Origin: Haloarcula rara
Lineage (GTDB): Archaea > Halobacteriota > Halobacteria > Halobacteriales > Haloarculaceae
Assembly: GCF_029338235.1 (NCBI RefSeq)
Contig: NZ_CP119785.1
Coordinates: 1,116,001-1,180,000 of the forward strand
Direction: 5' to 3'
DNA length: 64,000 nt
Shown here: positions 6,536-15,725 of the stretch, piece after piece
Layout: each line of letters begins with the position of its first letter
Numbering within the stretch: position 1 is the first letter of the stretch
The notes under the pieces: generated by a model
The model's input: the letters and a program-made list of their open reading frames with translations, nothing else
The model's database searches: none
Told to the model about the DNA's origin: nothing
Position numbers and translations under genes: made by a program

Positions 6536-9229
6536 TCACGCCTCGTCCAGGTTGTCCTGCCACTGCTTTACTTTCGCCATCAGCTCGACGGGCGGCGTCT
6601 CGTTGACGTCGAGGTCGCTGAGTTCCTCGAGGACGTCCTCGGTCGACGGGTCGAGCTGGTCGGCGGCGCCGTCCGTCGCGACCTGGTCGGTCTCGTCGCC
6701 CCCGTCCGCGCTGGCGCCGCTGAACTGTCCCGACGAGAGGTCGAAGACGGCCTGTGTCGTCCCCTCGTCGCCGCTTTCGGCCCCCCGGACCTCGATGGCT
6801 TTGTCGTCGCGCAGTCGGTCCAGTACCTCCCGCGAGCGGTCGACGACCGGTTCGGGGACGCCGGCCAGGTCGGCGACGTGGACGCCGTAGGACCGGTTGG
6901 TCGGTCCCTCGCGGACAGTCCGCATGAAGGTGACGTCGCCGTCGCGCTCGTCGGCCGCGACGTGGACGTTCTGCACGTTCGGGAGCGACTCCCCGAGTGA
7001 CGTCAGTTCGTGGTAATGTGTCGCAAAGAGGGTCTTGGCGTGTATCCGCGTCGAGATGTACTCGACGGCGGCCCACGCGATAGAGATGCCGTCGAACGTC
7101 GCGGTCCCGCGGCCGACCTCGTCCAAGATTATCAGTGAGTCCTCGGTCGCCGAGTGGAGGATGTTCGAGAGCTCCTGCATCTCGACCATGAACGTCGAGC
7201 GTCCCTGCGCGAGTTCGTCAAGCGCGCCCACGCGCGTGTAGATGCCGTCGACCAGTCCCACCGTCGCCGACCGGGCCGGGACGAAACTTCCCGTCTGGGC
7301 AAGCAGCGTGATGAGTGCGTTCTGGCGCATATAGGTCGATTTCCCGCTCATGTTGGGCCCGGTGACGACGAGGAAATCCCGCTCGTCGGGGCGCATTTCG
7401 AGGTCGTTGGGAACGAACTCGGTGGTCTGCTCGACGACGGGGTGGCGGCCGGCCTCGATGTCGAGGCGGCCGTCGTCGGTCAGCTCGGGCCGGGTCCAGT
7501 CGTTCTCGACGGCGTGGACCGCAAGCGAGGCCAGCGCGTCGACCTCCGCCAGCGCCCGGCCCACGTCCTGCAACAGCGCCGCGTGGGCGGCGACCCGCTC
7601 GCGCAGGCGCTCGAACAGGTCGTGCTCCATCTCGTGGCGTCGCTCCTCCAGTCGAAGCACGTCCCGCTCGCGCTCGTCGAGTTCGGGGATGGTGTAGCGT
7701 TTCGAGTTCTTGAGCGTCTTTATCTCCTCGTAGGCGTCGGGGGCCTGGTCGGTCTCGCTTTTCCCGACCTGGATGTAGTAGCCGTCGGTCTTGTTGCGGT
7801 CGACCGAGAGGTGGGTGATACCCGTCCGTTCTTTCTCCCGGTCGGGGAGGGTCTCCAGCCACTCCAGGGCCGCCTCGTGTTCCTCGATGAGGTCGTCGAG
7901 GTCGTCGTCGTACCCCCGGCTGAAGAGCCCGCCCTGGGTGACGGTGCCGGGCGGGTCGGGAACGAGAGCGGTGTCGAGTTCCGCGGCGAGGTCGGCCGCC
8001 CCCTCGCGGTCCACGGTCGCCAGCACGTCCGCGAGGGGCGAGTCGGCCAGCCGCTCGGTCTCGGCGACGGCGTCGGCGACCGCCGAGAGCAGGCCGAGCG
8101 TGTCCTCTATCGCACGCAGGTCCCGGGCGTCGGCGCTGCCGGAGGTCGCGCGGGCCGCGAGCCGTTCGAGGTCGTAACCGTCGGCGAGGGTCTCCCGAAT
8201 CGCCTCGCGGGCCATCGCCTCGCGGGTCAGCGCCGCGACCGCGGACTGGCGCCGGACGAGTTCGCCCCGCTCGCGTCGGGGACGCTGGAGCCACCGTTTC
8301 AGCAGCCGGCCGCCCGCGGCGGTGACGGTGTGGTCGACGGTCGCAAAGAGCGACCCCGAACTGTCGCCCTGCATCGTCTCGGTGAGTTCGAGGTTGCGCT
8401 GGGTGGTCGCGTCGAGCGAGACGTGCTCGCGGGCGCCGTAGGCCTGCAGGCGGGTCACCGCCGCCAGCGTCCCGACGCCGGTCTCCTCGACGTACGAGAG
8501 GACCGCGCCGGCGGCCGCGATGGCCGCGTCGTCGTCGGCGATACCTACGCTCTCGAGGGTCTCGGCGCCGAACTGCTCGCGGACCCGGTGGCGGGCCCGT
8601 CCCGGCGCGAACGACTCCGTCGCGTGCAGCGACACGGCGGCCTCGGAGCGCTCGTCAAGCTGGGCGAGAAAGTCGTCGTCGTTTCTGAGCTCGGGGCCCG
8701 GCAGGACTTCGGCGGGCGAAAACGTGTACAGCTCGGTCAGCACCGCGCTCACGTCGGCGTCGTCCAGCTGGGTGACCTGAAACCGGCCCGTCGTCACGTC
8801 GGCCACCGCGAGGCCGTACGTCTCTCCATCTGCGCCCCGTCCCCCGTCGTGGCGAACGACGGCGGCGAGATGCTGGGCGCTGGCGTCGCCGGTCGCCAGA
8901 TGCGTTCCCGGGGTGACCACGCGGGTTATCTCGCGGGCGTGACCGTCGGCCGTCTCGTGCTGGTCGGCGACGGCGACCCGATAGCCCCGTTCGACCAGCG
9001 CGGAGACGTAGGGGGTCAGGTCGTCCACGGGGACGCCGGCCATCGGATACTTCGAGCCGTGGGAGGACTTCTGGCTCACCTTCAGGTCCAGCTCGTCGGC
9101 CACCAGCTCGGCGTCGTCGGCGAAGAACTCGTAGAAGTCACCGCACTGCATCGCGAGAATGTCGGCGTCGGTCTCCTCCTTGAGCGCGAGGAACTCCCCG
9201 ACGATACCCGTCGCCTCTGTCATACTCAC
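6536..9229 (-). CDS. mutS: DNA mismatch repair protein MutS (first paralogue, 897 aa)
   Basis: This is a bacterial-type MutS1. Domain I carries the mismatch-wedge motif GDFYEFFADDA (Phe32, Glu34). Connector, lever and clamp regions follow. The C-terminal ABC ATPase has Walker [14 protein letters not shown] near residue 625, STFMVEMQE, Walker [13 protein letters not shown] and FATHYHELT. A helix-turn-helix dimerisation tail ends the protein. Length is normal. The start may be Met1 or Met3 (MSMTEAT). A second MutS lies in the window at 24.9 kb and NucS at 27.9 kb, so this cell carries redundant mismatch-repair systems. The long open frame antisense to this gene is a GC-rich shadow. Confidence 0.96.
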   Translation of the reverse strand: MSMTEATGIVGEFLALKEETDADILAMQCGDFYEFFADDAELVADELDLKVSQKSSHGSKYPMAGVPVDDLTPYVSALVERGYRVAVADQHETADGHAREITRVVTPGTHLATGDASAQHLAAVVRHDGGRGADGETYGLAVADVTTGRFQVTQLDDADVSAVLTELYTFSPAEVLPGPELRNDDDFLAQLDERSEAAVSLHATESFAPGRARHRVREQFGAETLESVGIADDDAAIAAAGAVLSYVEETGVGTLAAVTRLQAYGAREHVSLDATTQRNLELTETMQGDSSGSLFATVDHTVTAAGGRLLKRWLQRPRRERGELVRRQSAVAALTREAMAREAIRETLADGYDLERLAARATSGSADARDLRAIEDTLGLLSAVADAVAETERLADSPLADVLATVDREGAADLAAELDTALVPDPPGTVTQGGLFSRGYDDDLDDLIEEHEAALEWLETLPDREKERTGITHLSVDRNKTDGYYIQVGKSETDQAPDAYEEIKTLKNSKRYTIPELDERERDVLRLEERRHEMEHDLFERLRERVAAHAALLQDVGRALAEVDALASLAVHAVENDWTRPELTDDGRLDIEAGRHPVVEQTTEFVPNDLEMRPDERDFLVVTGPNMSGKSTYMRQNALITLLAQTGSFVPARSATVGLVDGIYTRVGALDELAQGRSTFMVEMQELSNILHSATEDSLIILDEVGRGTATFDGISIAWAAVEYISTRIHAKTLFATHYHELTSLGESLPNVQNVHVAADERDGDVTFMRTVREGPTNRSYGVHVADLAGVPEPVVDRSREVLDRLRDDKAIEVRGAESGDEGTTQAVFDLSSGQFSGASADGGDETDQVATDGAADQLDPSTEDVLEELSDLDVNETPPVELMAKVKQWQDNLDEA

Positions 9230-9429
9230 CCGTGTGGTCGTCCCCGGCGTAAGGATTGCGGGTGGCGACTGGACGAGCGGTATCGAAGTCAGACGGTGTG
9301 GCCGGTCCGACCCGGGCTATCCGACTGCGTACACTGACAGCTGGCACATAGCACTACATAGCGGTATAGAGACGCAAGCACACCGAAAACACCATTTGCG
9401 CGGTCGTGGAAGGTCGACCAGAGACGCCA

Positions 9430-9858
9430 ATGACAGACTCCTTCCGCGTCGCATTCGTCTGCGTACAAAATGCAGGCCGCTCCCAGATGTCCACCGCGTT
9501 CGCCGAGCAGGAGGTCACAGAGCGAGCCCTCGGCGACCACGTCGAGGTCGTCACCGGTGGCACGGACCCCGCCGACCACGTCCACGAGGAAGTCGTCGAG
9601 ATTATGCGGGAACTCGACGTCGACCTCTCGGAGCGTACCCCGCGGGCGGTCTCGACCGAGGAGCTCGAAGCCTGCGACCTCGTGGTCACGATGGGCTGTT
9701 CGACGCTCGAGTTAGACGCCGACGTCGAGGTCCGGGACTGGGCGCTTTCGGACCCGGACGGGCAGGATCTCGATGCGGTTCGCGAGATTCGCGACGACAT
9801 CCGCGAGCGCGTCGCCGCCGTCTTCGACGACATCGAACGGCGACTGGAGACCGCGTAG
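9430..9858 (+). CDS. Arsenate reductase / low-molecular-weight phosphatase family protein
   Basis: The 142-residue protein has the CX5RS phosphate loop VCVQNAGRSQM (Cys11, Arg17, Ser18) and a DPDGQD motif with the general-acid Asp region. A second cysteine is in TMGCS near residue 82. This is the thioredoxin-coupled ArsC/LMW-PTP fold, which reduces arsenate or dephosphorylates tyrosine. The second Cys favours ArsC. No other ars genes adjoin it, so arsenate resistance is not certain. The start at 9430 (MTDSFRVAFVC) is preferred over the in-frame ATG at 9406. Confidence 0.85.
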   Translation: MTDSFRVAFVCVQNAGRSQMSTAFAEQEVTERALGDHVEVVTGGTDPADHVHEEVVEIMRELDVDLSERTPRAVSTEELEACDLVVTMGCSTLELDADVEVRDWALSDPDGQDLDAVREIRDDIRERVAAVFDDIERRLETA

Positions 9859-9898
9859 GCAACCAGATATATGACGCCCGACCCGTAAGCGGTTCCTA

Positions 9899-11962
9899 AT
9901 GCGAAGCGCGGACCGCAGGTGGGTCGCCGTGGGACTCACCGTTCTTCTCGTCGTGTCGATGGGAGGCACCGCCGTCGCGAGCGGCCCGGTAACGGACACA
10001 TCGCGGTCGACCGACGCGTCCGGGCCGGCCGTCGAGTCGGCCGGGTCGTCGACGAACGCCTCGCTTTCGGCCGCCGACGGGACAGCGAGCGACGACGCCA
10101 TCGTTCGGACGAGCCGATACGCGCTGACGCCCGAGGAGCCGGGGTCGGTGCGGGTAACGCTTACCTACGAGCTCCCCGACGATGTGCGCTCGCTGGAGAC
10201 GCGACTCGTCGACGACGGGAGCGTCACCAGCACGGACGGATTCGACCGGGTCAACTCGACGCGCTACGAGTGGGACGAGTCGACGGAGCGAGCCAGCATC
10301 ACGCTCACGTACAAGCCAAACGAGACGACCAGCAAGACCGGGCCCGAGGCGGCCGACGGCCGGTACGTCTTCGCTGATGCCGGCGAGTGGGCGCTGATAC
10401 GGCAGTTCCGAGCGAGCAGCAGATACAGTTACACCGGGTCCCAGCCGGGGTTCGAACGCCGGTCGGAGACCGATGGGCCGGGGGCAGTCGGTGACCGCAT
10501 CGTCTTCCTCGGGGAGGTCTCGACCGCCGAGCGGACCCAGAACGGCCAGACGTTCCGACTTGTAGTCCCCGAGGCGGCGGACCTGGACGAATCCCCCGAG
10601 GCCATCCTGGACTCGCTGACCAACGCGTCACAGTCCCTGCGAATCGGTGACCGCGACGAGACGGTCACCGGGTTCGCGGCGCCGACCGACCGACTGGAGT
10701 GGGGGGTTCGGGGACTGGCCACCGGCGAGTCGGAGTTCTGGGTGCGGGACTTCGAGCGGCTGGACGAACCGGCCAACGTCTGGCTCCACGAGTACGTCCA
10801 CTCGCGCCAGTCCTTCCGGACCACGGCCGAGACGCGCTGGCTCACCGAGGCGACAGCCCAGTACTACGCCGCCGCGCTGACACTCGAACAGGAGCGCATC
10901 GACTTCGAGCAGTTCCGCCGGGAACTCGCCCGGGGCGAGCGCTCGACGTACGACGACGTCGTGCTGTCGTCACCGTCGACGTGGACGGCCAACGCCAACT
11001 ACATCAAGGGAGCGCTTGGTGCCGGACGGCTCGACCTGACGCTCCGGGAACAGACGAACCAGTCTGCGACGCTCCAGCGGGTGATACGCCAGATGAACGC
11101 CAGAGACGGGCCCGTGACACAGTCCGACTTTCTCGGCATCGTCGAGGAGACGGGCGGCGCCGACTCGCGGGCGATAGCCACGGGGATAACCGAGACCAGC
11201 GACCCCCTCTCGATGTGGGACCAGCGGACGCACACGGAGCTGTTCGGGGTGGTCCCGGCCCGGATTAGCTACGCGCTCCCGGCGGACGCCGACGGCTACC
11301 GGGCCAGCGGCCCCTACCGGAACGACACAGTGTCGGCGACGCCAGTGCGGCTGGCGACCGGGGAGACGCTGACGGTCGACGCCGTCGTCAGCAACAACGG
11401 CGGCGAGGTGGGACCCTACAACGCCACGCTGACTGTCGACGGGCGCGTCGTCTCGTCGGCCGCGGGCGAACTGTCCCCCGAAAGCGAGCGGACAGTCCGG
11501 CTGAGCCACACCTTCGAGCGGGCCGGGGAGTACACCGTCGGCGTGGGCGAGGAGACGGTGACGGTCGTCGTCGAGGAGCCCGCCGAGCCGACCGTCAGCG
11601 CGGTCAGCGTGGACCGCGAGCAGTTCCAGGTGGGCCAGCGTGCGACCGTCACGGCGACGGTGGGCAACGACGCGGCGGTCCCGGCAAATGGCACCGTCGC
11701 GTTCACCCGTGACGACGAGTCGGTGACACAGCGGGCGGTGACGCTGGCCCCGGGCAACACGACCGAGCTGTCGGCCAGCGTCGAGTTGCCGACGGCCGGG
11801 ACGGTGCGGCTCGGTGCGGGGGCCGCCGACCCGGTCGCGGTGACCGTCGTCGAACCGACCGCGACCGACAGTCCGGCGACGAGCGACGGCAGCGGGCCGG
11901 GCTTTACCGCCGGCCTGGCCGTGGTCGCGGCCCTGCTGGCGCTGCTGGCGCGTCGGCGATAA
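9899..11962 (+). CDS. Secreted, PGF-CTERM-anchored zinc-peptidase-like surface protein (687 aa)
   Basis: The N-terminal hydrophobic signal (WVAVGLTVLLVVSMGGTAVA) is followed by a Ser/Thr-rich spacer and a domain containing HEYVH at residues 297-301. A downstream helix is WLTEATAQYYAA (Glu317 a possible third ligand), the arrangement of gluzincin peptidases. Residues from about 460 to 640 form two predicted beta-sandwich (CARDB-like) repeats. The C-terminus GPGFTAGLAVVAALLALLARRR is a PGF-CTERM signal, implying processing by archaeosortase A and lipid attachment. Predicted location is the outer cell surface. Substrate unknown. The spacing from His301 to Glu317 differs from classical M1 enzymes, so activity is unproven. 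Confidence 0.8.
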   Translation: MRSADRRWVAVGLTVLLVVSMGGTAVASGPVTDTSRSTDASGPAVESAGSSTNASLSAADGTASDDAIVRTSRYALTPEEPGSVRVTLTYELPDDVRSLETRLVDDGSVTSTDGFDRVNSTRYEWDESTERASITLTYKPNETTSKTGPEAADGRYVFADAGEWALIRQFRASSRYSYTGSQPGFERRSETDGPGAVGDRIVFLGEVSTAERTQNGQTFRLVVPEAADLDESPEAILDSLTNASQSLRIGDRDETVTGFAAPTDRLEWGVRGLATGESEFWVRDFERLDEPANVWLHEYVHSRQSFRTTAETRWLTEATAQYYAAALTLEQERIDFEQFRRELARGERSTYDDVVLSSPSTWTANANYIKGALGAGRLDLTLREQTNQSATLQRVIRQMNARDGPVTQSDFLGIVEETGGADSRAIATGITETSDPLSMWDQRTHTELFGVVPARISYALPADADGYRASGPYRNDTVSATPVRLATGETLTVDAVVSNNGGEVGPYNATLTVDGRVVSSAAGELSPESERTVRLSHTFERAGEYTVGVGEETVTVVVEEPAEPTVSAVSVDREQFQVGQRATVTATVGNDAAVPANGTVAFTRDDESVTQRAVTLAPGNTTELSASVELPTAGTVRLGAGAADPVAVTVVEPTATDSPATSDGSGPGFTAGLAVVAALLALLARRR

Positions 11963-11982
11963 AAACGGGGTGGCCGTCCTCG

Positions 11983-12081
11983 TCACCGTGCGAGACGGCC
12001 GTTGATTATTCGGTCGATGATGCGCTCGGGGGCGGGCGCGCGCTCGCGCTCGTCGTCCTCGGGAAAGTCGTGGTGTGACAC
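11983..12081 (-). CDS. Possible 32-aa small protein with GTG start
   Basis: A short minus-strand frame with a GTG start reads MSHHDFPEDDERERAPAPER then IIDRIINGRLAR. The acidic first half, the amphipathic basic helix at the end and the haloarchaeal codon use suggest a real microprotein rather than chance. It is too short for firm assignment. It is convergent with the surface peptidase gene. Ribosome profiling or conservation of the frame would decide. Confidence 0.4.
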   Translation of the reverse strand: MSHHDFPEDDERERAPAPERIIDRIINGRLAR

Positions 12082-12185
12082 GCGTGGTGACCTCCGGCCG
12101 CATTAGCGGGTGGTCACTGAAAAACTGTCGGTGACCATTAACTTCGAGGGCGTATCGTCGGGACTCGGTTCGGAGCGGCGGAGAA

Positions 12186-12350
12186 CTAGGCGCTTGTCCG
12201 CTCGGAAGCGGGGCCTACTTCGACGGCGTAGTCCGACTGGAGCCACGCCTCGGGGTTGTCCGTGTCGTAGACGACAACGTCGCCGTCGCCGGTCGTGAAA
12301 GCGCCGTACCGCTCGTCTGCTTGCTGCGTATTACTGGGGGCCGATGCCAT
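12186..12350 (-). CDS. Small haloarchaeal protein, DUF7331-like (54 aa)
   Basis: The frame encodes MASAPSNTQQADERYGAFTT then GDGDVVVYDTDNPEAWLQSD and YAVEVGPASERTSA. The core GDVVVYDxxxPxAWLQSDYAVEV is a pattern I recognise from very small conserved haloarchaeal proteins (DUF7331-like). Function unknown. On the coding strand the AT-rich upstream sequence (12390-12425, containing tactaata-type words) probably holds its promoter. It is divergent from thiD. Confidence 0.7.
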   Translation of the reverse strand: MASAPSNTQQADERYGAFTTGDGDVVVYDTDNPEAWLQSDYAVEVGPASERTSA

Positions 12351-12548
12351 TGTGCAGGTGATGGTTGGGCAGTTCTACCGTATAAGCCTTTCCCAGGTGT
12401 CGTATGAAGTATTATTAGCATACTAGGATGGTACGCACATTGCCGGTTTCTCACCGGAAGTATTCGTTTCGGCGACGGGTACGTACGGCTTTACGACGAC
12501 GATGGCGGAGTCGGCACTGCTTTGGGGCCGCCCGCCGACCGCCCGGCT

Positions 12549-13894
12549 ATGCAACGGACGGAGTCACCGGTAACGCCGCCGGTCGTGCTCACCATCGCGG
12601 GGAGCGACTCGGGGGGCGGGGCCGGCATCCAGGCCGACCTGAAGACCATCGAGGCCGGCGGGGCCTTCGGTACCAGCGCTATCACGAGCGTCACGGCACA
12701 GAACACGACCGGCGTGCAGGGGAGCCACCTCCTGCCGACCGACGACATCGCGGCCCAGATACGGGCCGTCCGCGAGGACTTCGACGTCGCGGCGGTCAAG
12801 ACCGGGATGCTCGCCACCAGCGAGGTCATCGAGCTCGTCGCCGAGCGCGCAGCCGACCTCCCGAACCTGGTCGTCGACCCGGTGATGGTGGCGACGTCGG
12901 GCGACCGCCTGCTGGCCGCCGAGGCCGAGGACGCCTACGAGGCCCTCATCGCCGAGGCGGCAGCGGTCACGCCCAACGCCGACGAGGCCGAAGTGCTGAC
13001 GGGCCGGGCCATCGACGGCCCCGAGGACGCGGCCGCGGCGGGGCGGGACCTCGTGGCGATGGGCGCCGACGCCGCCCTGGTCAAGGGCGGGCACGTCGCC
13101 GGCGACGACATCGCGGACGTGCTGGTGACCGCCGACGCCGTGCGGACCTATCGCCACGACCGGGTCGACACCGACGCGACCCACGGCTCGGGCTGTACGC
13201 TCTCGGCGGCCATCGCGACCCGGCTGGCCCGCGGCGACGACCTGAACGATGCGGTCGCGAGCGGCATCGGCCTCCTCGCGCGCGCCGTCCGCTACAACCT
13301 CGACGTCGGCGAGGGGCCGGGTTCGGTCCAGCACACGGTCGAACTGCGCGACAGGGCCGCCCGCGAAGAGACGAGCGAGGCCGTCGAGAGCGTCGCCGCG
13401 GCGCTGACCGAGCTCAAGCTCGCCCCACTGGTCCCCGAGCCGGGGATGGCCGTCGCGGGCGCGACCCCCACGCGGAGCGTCCCGACGAGGTCGCCGCGGT
13501 CGACGGGCGCATCACACAGACGATGGCCGGGCCGCGGCCGAACCACGGCGTCCGCTTCGGCGCGGAGCCGGAACTGGCCCGAAGTCTGCTGGCGGTGCGG
13601 GAAGGGGACCCCTCGCGTCGGTTCGCGGTCACCTGCCGGCTGTCCGACGACGTCCGGACCGCACTGGACGCCCTCGAGGGCCCGGTCGCGTCGGTGGCCG
13701 ACGGTGAGCGCGAGGCGGAGGCCACGCCCGAAGCGCTGGTCGAGCAGGCGCTCGACGGGCGCGACGACGTCCCGGTCGCCGTCGTCGACCCCGGCGCGGT
13801 CGGCGTGGCGGGGCAAGTAGTGGTGCTTGCCGACGGCGCCGCCACGGTCGTCGAGCGGGTCGAGACGGTGCTGAACGCAGTCCAGCAGCTCTAG
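12549..13894 (+). pseudogene. thiD: thiD-thiN: HMP(-P) kinase fused to thiamine-phosphate synthase domain, with an apparent frameshift
   Basis: The first frame encodes ThiD, which phosphorylates hydroxymethylpyrimidine (phosphate) in thiamine synthesis. It shows [18 protein letters not shown] at the N-terminus, [10 protein letters not shown], a VTPNADEAEVLTG segment and the anion-hole/catalytic HGSGCTLSAAIA. A ThiN domain follows (LKLAPLVPEPGMAVAGATP) but the frame breaks at a C5 run (13465-13469). Reading continues in the +1-shifted frame with AERPDEVAAVDGRITQT, HGVRFGAEPELARSLLAVRE and a normal ThiN end. One extra C would restore a single 448-residue protein. It is either a recent mutation or a sequencing error in a homopolymer. 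ThiD itself is intact. Confidence 0.85.
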
Positions 13895-13969
13895 GCCCGG
13901 TGGTCACTAGGTGGAGATAGCAGCGTCGGAGACTCACTCGAACGGAAAAAAGCGCGACCGAGTCGCGCG

Positions 13970-14215
13970 CTACAGCCCCGAGCTGAGCCGGACCTCGTCG
14001 TCTGTCACGTGTTCGACCTGGTCCTCGTTGAGCGCGTAGTGTTCCTCGTCAGCGTCTGTCCAGCCCAGCGACGACATCACTTTGTCCGTGATGCCGGGGT
14101 CCGGGTCGACGTAGGCCTGCCCCCCGCGGAAATCCGAGATGACCCCGATTTCGTCGCCATCAGCGTTAACTACGTTTTTCCCCTCGTCTTTCTCCGTGAG
14201 TTGGGTGTTTGCCAT
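13970..14215 (-). CDS. PRC-barrel-like small protein (81 aa)
   Basis: The protein starts MANTQLTEKDEGKNVVNADG and continues with short strands (EIGVISDFRGGQAYVDPDPG) ending DDEVRLSSGL. This matches small haloarchaeal PRC-barrel-type proteins that begin MANTxLTEKDxGKxVVNADGDExG. PRC barrels bind RNA or protein partners in ribosome maturation or regulation; the role here is unknown. The gene is a single unit upstream of the ferritin-like gene, with an AT-rich promoter region at about 14216-14280. Confidence 0.75.
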   Translation of the reverse strand: MANTQLTEKDEGKNVVNADGDEIGVISDFRGGQAYVDPDPGITDKVMSSLGWTDADEEHYALNEDQVEHVTDDEVRLSSGL

Positions 14216-14312
14216 TGCACCCGACGGTTCGCCCGACAGCGAATTTGTTATAGCTGTCCAATCGGGGGACAGGAAGGCTTACCGAGGGGATGCCTGTCAG
14301 CCCGCAGCTATC

Positions 14313-14768
14313 TCAATCGCTTCGGTACTCGGTGCGAAAGCCCCGGAACTCCGTTCGGTGGGCCTCCTCGTCGCCGAGGATTGTCACTGCCAGGTCTTCG
14401 GTGACCGGGTCGTCGGCGTCCTCGGCGGCATGGACGAGGTCACGATACGTCTCGATAGCGTCGTTTTCGGCGTCAAGGACGCCTTCGATGACGGAGATGA
14501 CGTCAGTCGAGTCCTCGGGGGGCTGGAGCGTCTCCTGCCGGGCGACGAACTCGGCCGACCCGGGCGGCTGGGCCTCCAGCTGTTTCAGGCGCTGGCCGAG
14601 CATCTCGGCGTGGCCCAGCTCCTCTTGGATGTCCGTCTGGAGACTCTCCTTTATTTCCTCGGCGCGGACGCCGTCGAGGACGATCGCGTTCGTCTGGTAG
14701 TTCATGACGGTCTCAATCTCGTCGCTGTACGCCTTGCGAAGCAGTCCGATGACCTGGTCACTCGCCAT
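14313..14768 (-). CDS. Ferritin-like (bacterioferritin/DPS-type) four-helix protein (151 aa)
   Basis: The protein is almost entirely helical, with paired carboxylate/histidine motifs expected of a ferritin-like diiron fold. These are YSDEIETVMNYQ in helix 1, QEELGHAEMLGQRL in helix 2 (ExxH), DAENDAIETYRDL in helix 3 and LGDEEAHRTEF in helix 4 (ExxH). Such proteins store iron or detoxify peroxide in the cytoplasm. Specific subfamily uncertain. The start at 14768 follows a spaced AT-rich upstream region. It is monocistronic. Confidence 0.82.
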   Translation of the reverse strand: MASDQVIGLLRKAYSDEIETVMNYQTNAIVLDGVRAEEIKESLQTDIQEELGHAEMLGQRLKQLEAQPPGSAEFVARQETLQPPEDSTDVISVIEGVLDAENDAIETYRDLVHAAEDADDPVTEDLAVTILGDEEAHRTEFRGFRTEYRSD

Positions 14769-14913
14769 ACACCTGTTTGTTTCCTCACACGTAAACATAC
14801 ACGGGAACTGAGAGGATAGTAGGGCAGTCGTACGCCGTCCCGATGTCAGGCGCCAGGACCGTAATATCAGGTAAGCATCACTATCCGAAAAAGTAATACT
14901 CGCCATCCACCGT

Positions 14914-15651
14914 GTGTCGGGTATCACACCCGACCCGTGGCCCGAACAGGCGGCGGCCGACCCCCGGCTCGACGAGGCGACTGTCGCGCGCGTGGGCGGC
15001 GTCGTCCTCGTCGGCGTCCTCCACGACCATCCCGCGAGTATCTATCGGACCCGGACGGTGGTCGAGGCGGTCGCCCCCGACGTGCTCGCGCTCGAACTGC
15101 CGCCGCTCGCGGTCCCACTGGCGACCCACCACGCCGACGACGAGCAGACGCCACCGGCGCTGGGCGGGGAGATGAGCGCCGCAGTCCAGGCGGCCGACAC
15201 CGACCGCATCGTCGGTATCGACGGGCCCTCGCTTGATTTTCTGGGCTATCTCGCCGCCGAGCTGTACGCCGAGCGGGCCGCCCCGGCCACCTTTTGCCGG
15301 ACAGCGGCGGCGCTCCGGTCGGTCACCTCGCGGGCCGTCAGGCGACGGGTCACGGCCGCCATCGCGACACTGACCGCGGTGCAGGTCACTGTCGACCCGC
15401 CCACGACGTACGACACCGGCCATAGGGACGACCCGGACGCGCAGGCCGACGAGGAGCGGCGCCGTATCGACACCGCCCAGGCGATGTTGCGGGCCTTCAG
15501 CTCGCCGCCGGCGGCCGCGATTCGCCGGGCGGCCCGCGAGCGGTACATGGCCGACCAGCTGGGGGCGCTCGCCGGCGCCGGGGACGTCGTCGCCGTCGTC
15601 GGGCAGGCCCACCTCGACGCCGTCGCCGATCACCTGCGCGATGCCGCGTGA
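14914..15651 (+). CDS. TraB/PrgY-like (TIKI superfamily) protein, GTG start (245 aa)
   Basis: Starting from GTG at 14914, the protein has a GVVLVGVLHDHPASI strand-loop and VLALELPPL. It then shows GGEMSAAVQAA and a C-terminal VVAVVGQAHLDAVADHL. These GxxH, ELxxxR-region and GxAH elements are the signature of TraB/PrgY/TIKI-like proteins, a putative metalloprotease-related fold. Unlike many archaeal TraB proteins it lacks a clear C-terminal membrane region. Biological role unknown. It is divergent from the ferritin-like gene, with about 145 bases between them. Confidence 0.7.
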   Translation: MSGITPDPWPEQAAADPRLDEATVARVGGVVLVGVLHDHPASIYRTRTVVEAVAPDVLALELPPLAVPLATHHADDEQTPPALGGEMSAAVQAADTDRIVGIDGPSLDFLGYLAAELYAERAAPATFCRTAAALRSVTSRAVRRRVTAAIATLTAVQVTVDPPTTYDTGHRDDPDAQADEERRRIDTAQAMLRAFSSPPAAAIRRAARERYMADQLGALAGAGDVVAVVGQAHLDAVADHLRDAA

Positions 15652-15725
15652 CCGGCGCCGGTCGGCTGTGTGTGGGGCGCACACGACCGACGCCCGTTCT
15701 TGGCGGTCGAGCAGGTACGGAGCGT

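Noticed and set aside
7154..9337. 727-codon plus-strand open frame opposite mutS
   Set aside because: It is a GC-rich antisense shadow; its translation is low-complexity Val/Arg/Gly-rich and has no homologous feel, while the minus strand is a textbook MutS.
12428..13894. 488-codon frame over thiD
   Set aside because: Only its last ~140 codons (ThiN part) are genuine; the first part is the wrong frame of ThiD, which is how the frameshift was recognised.
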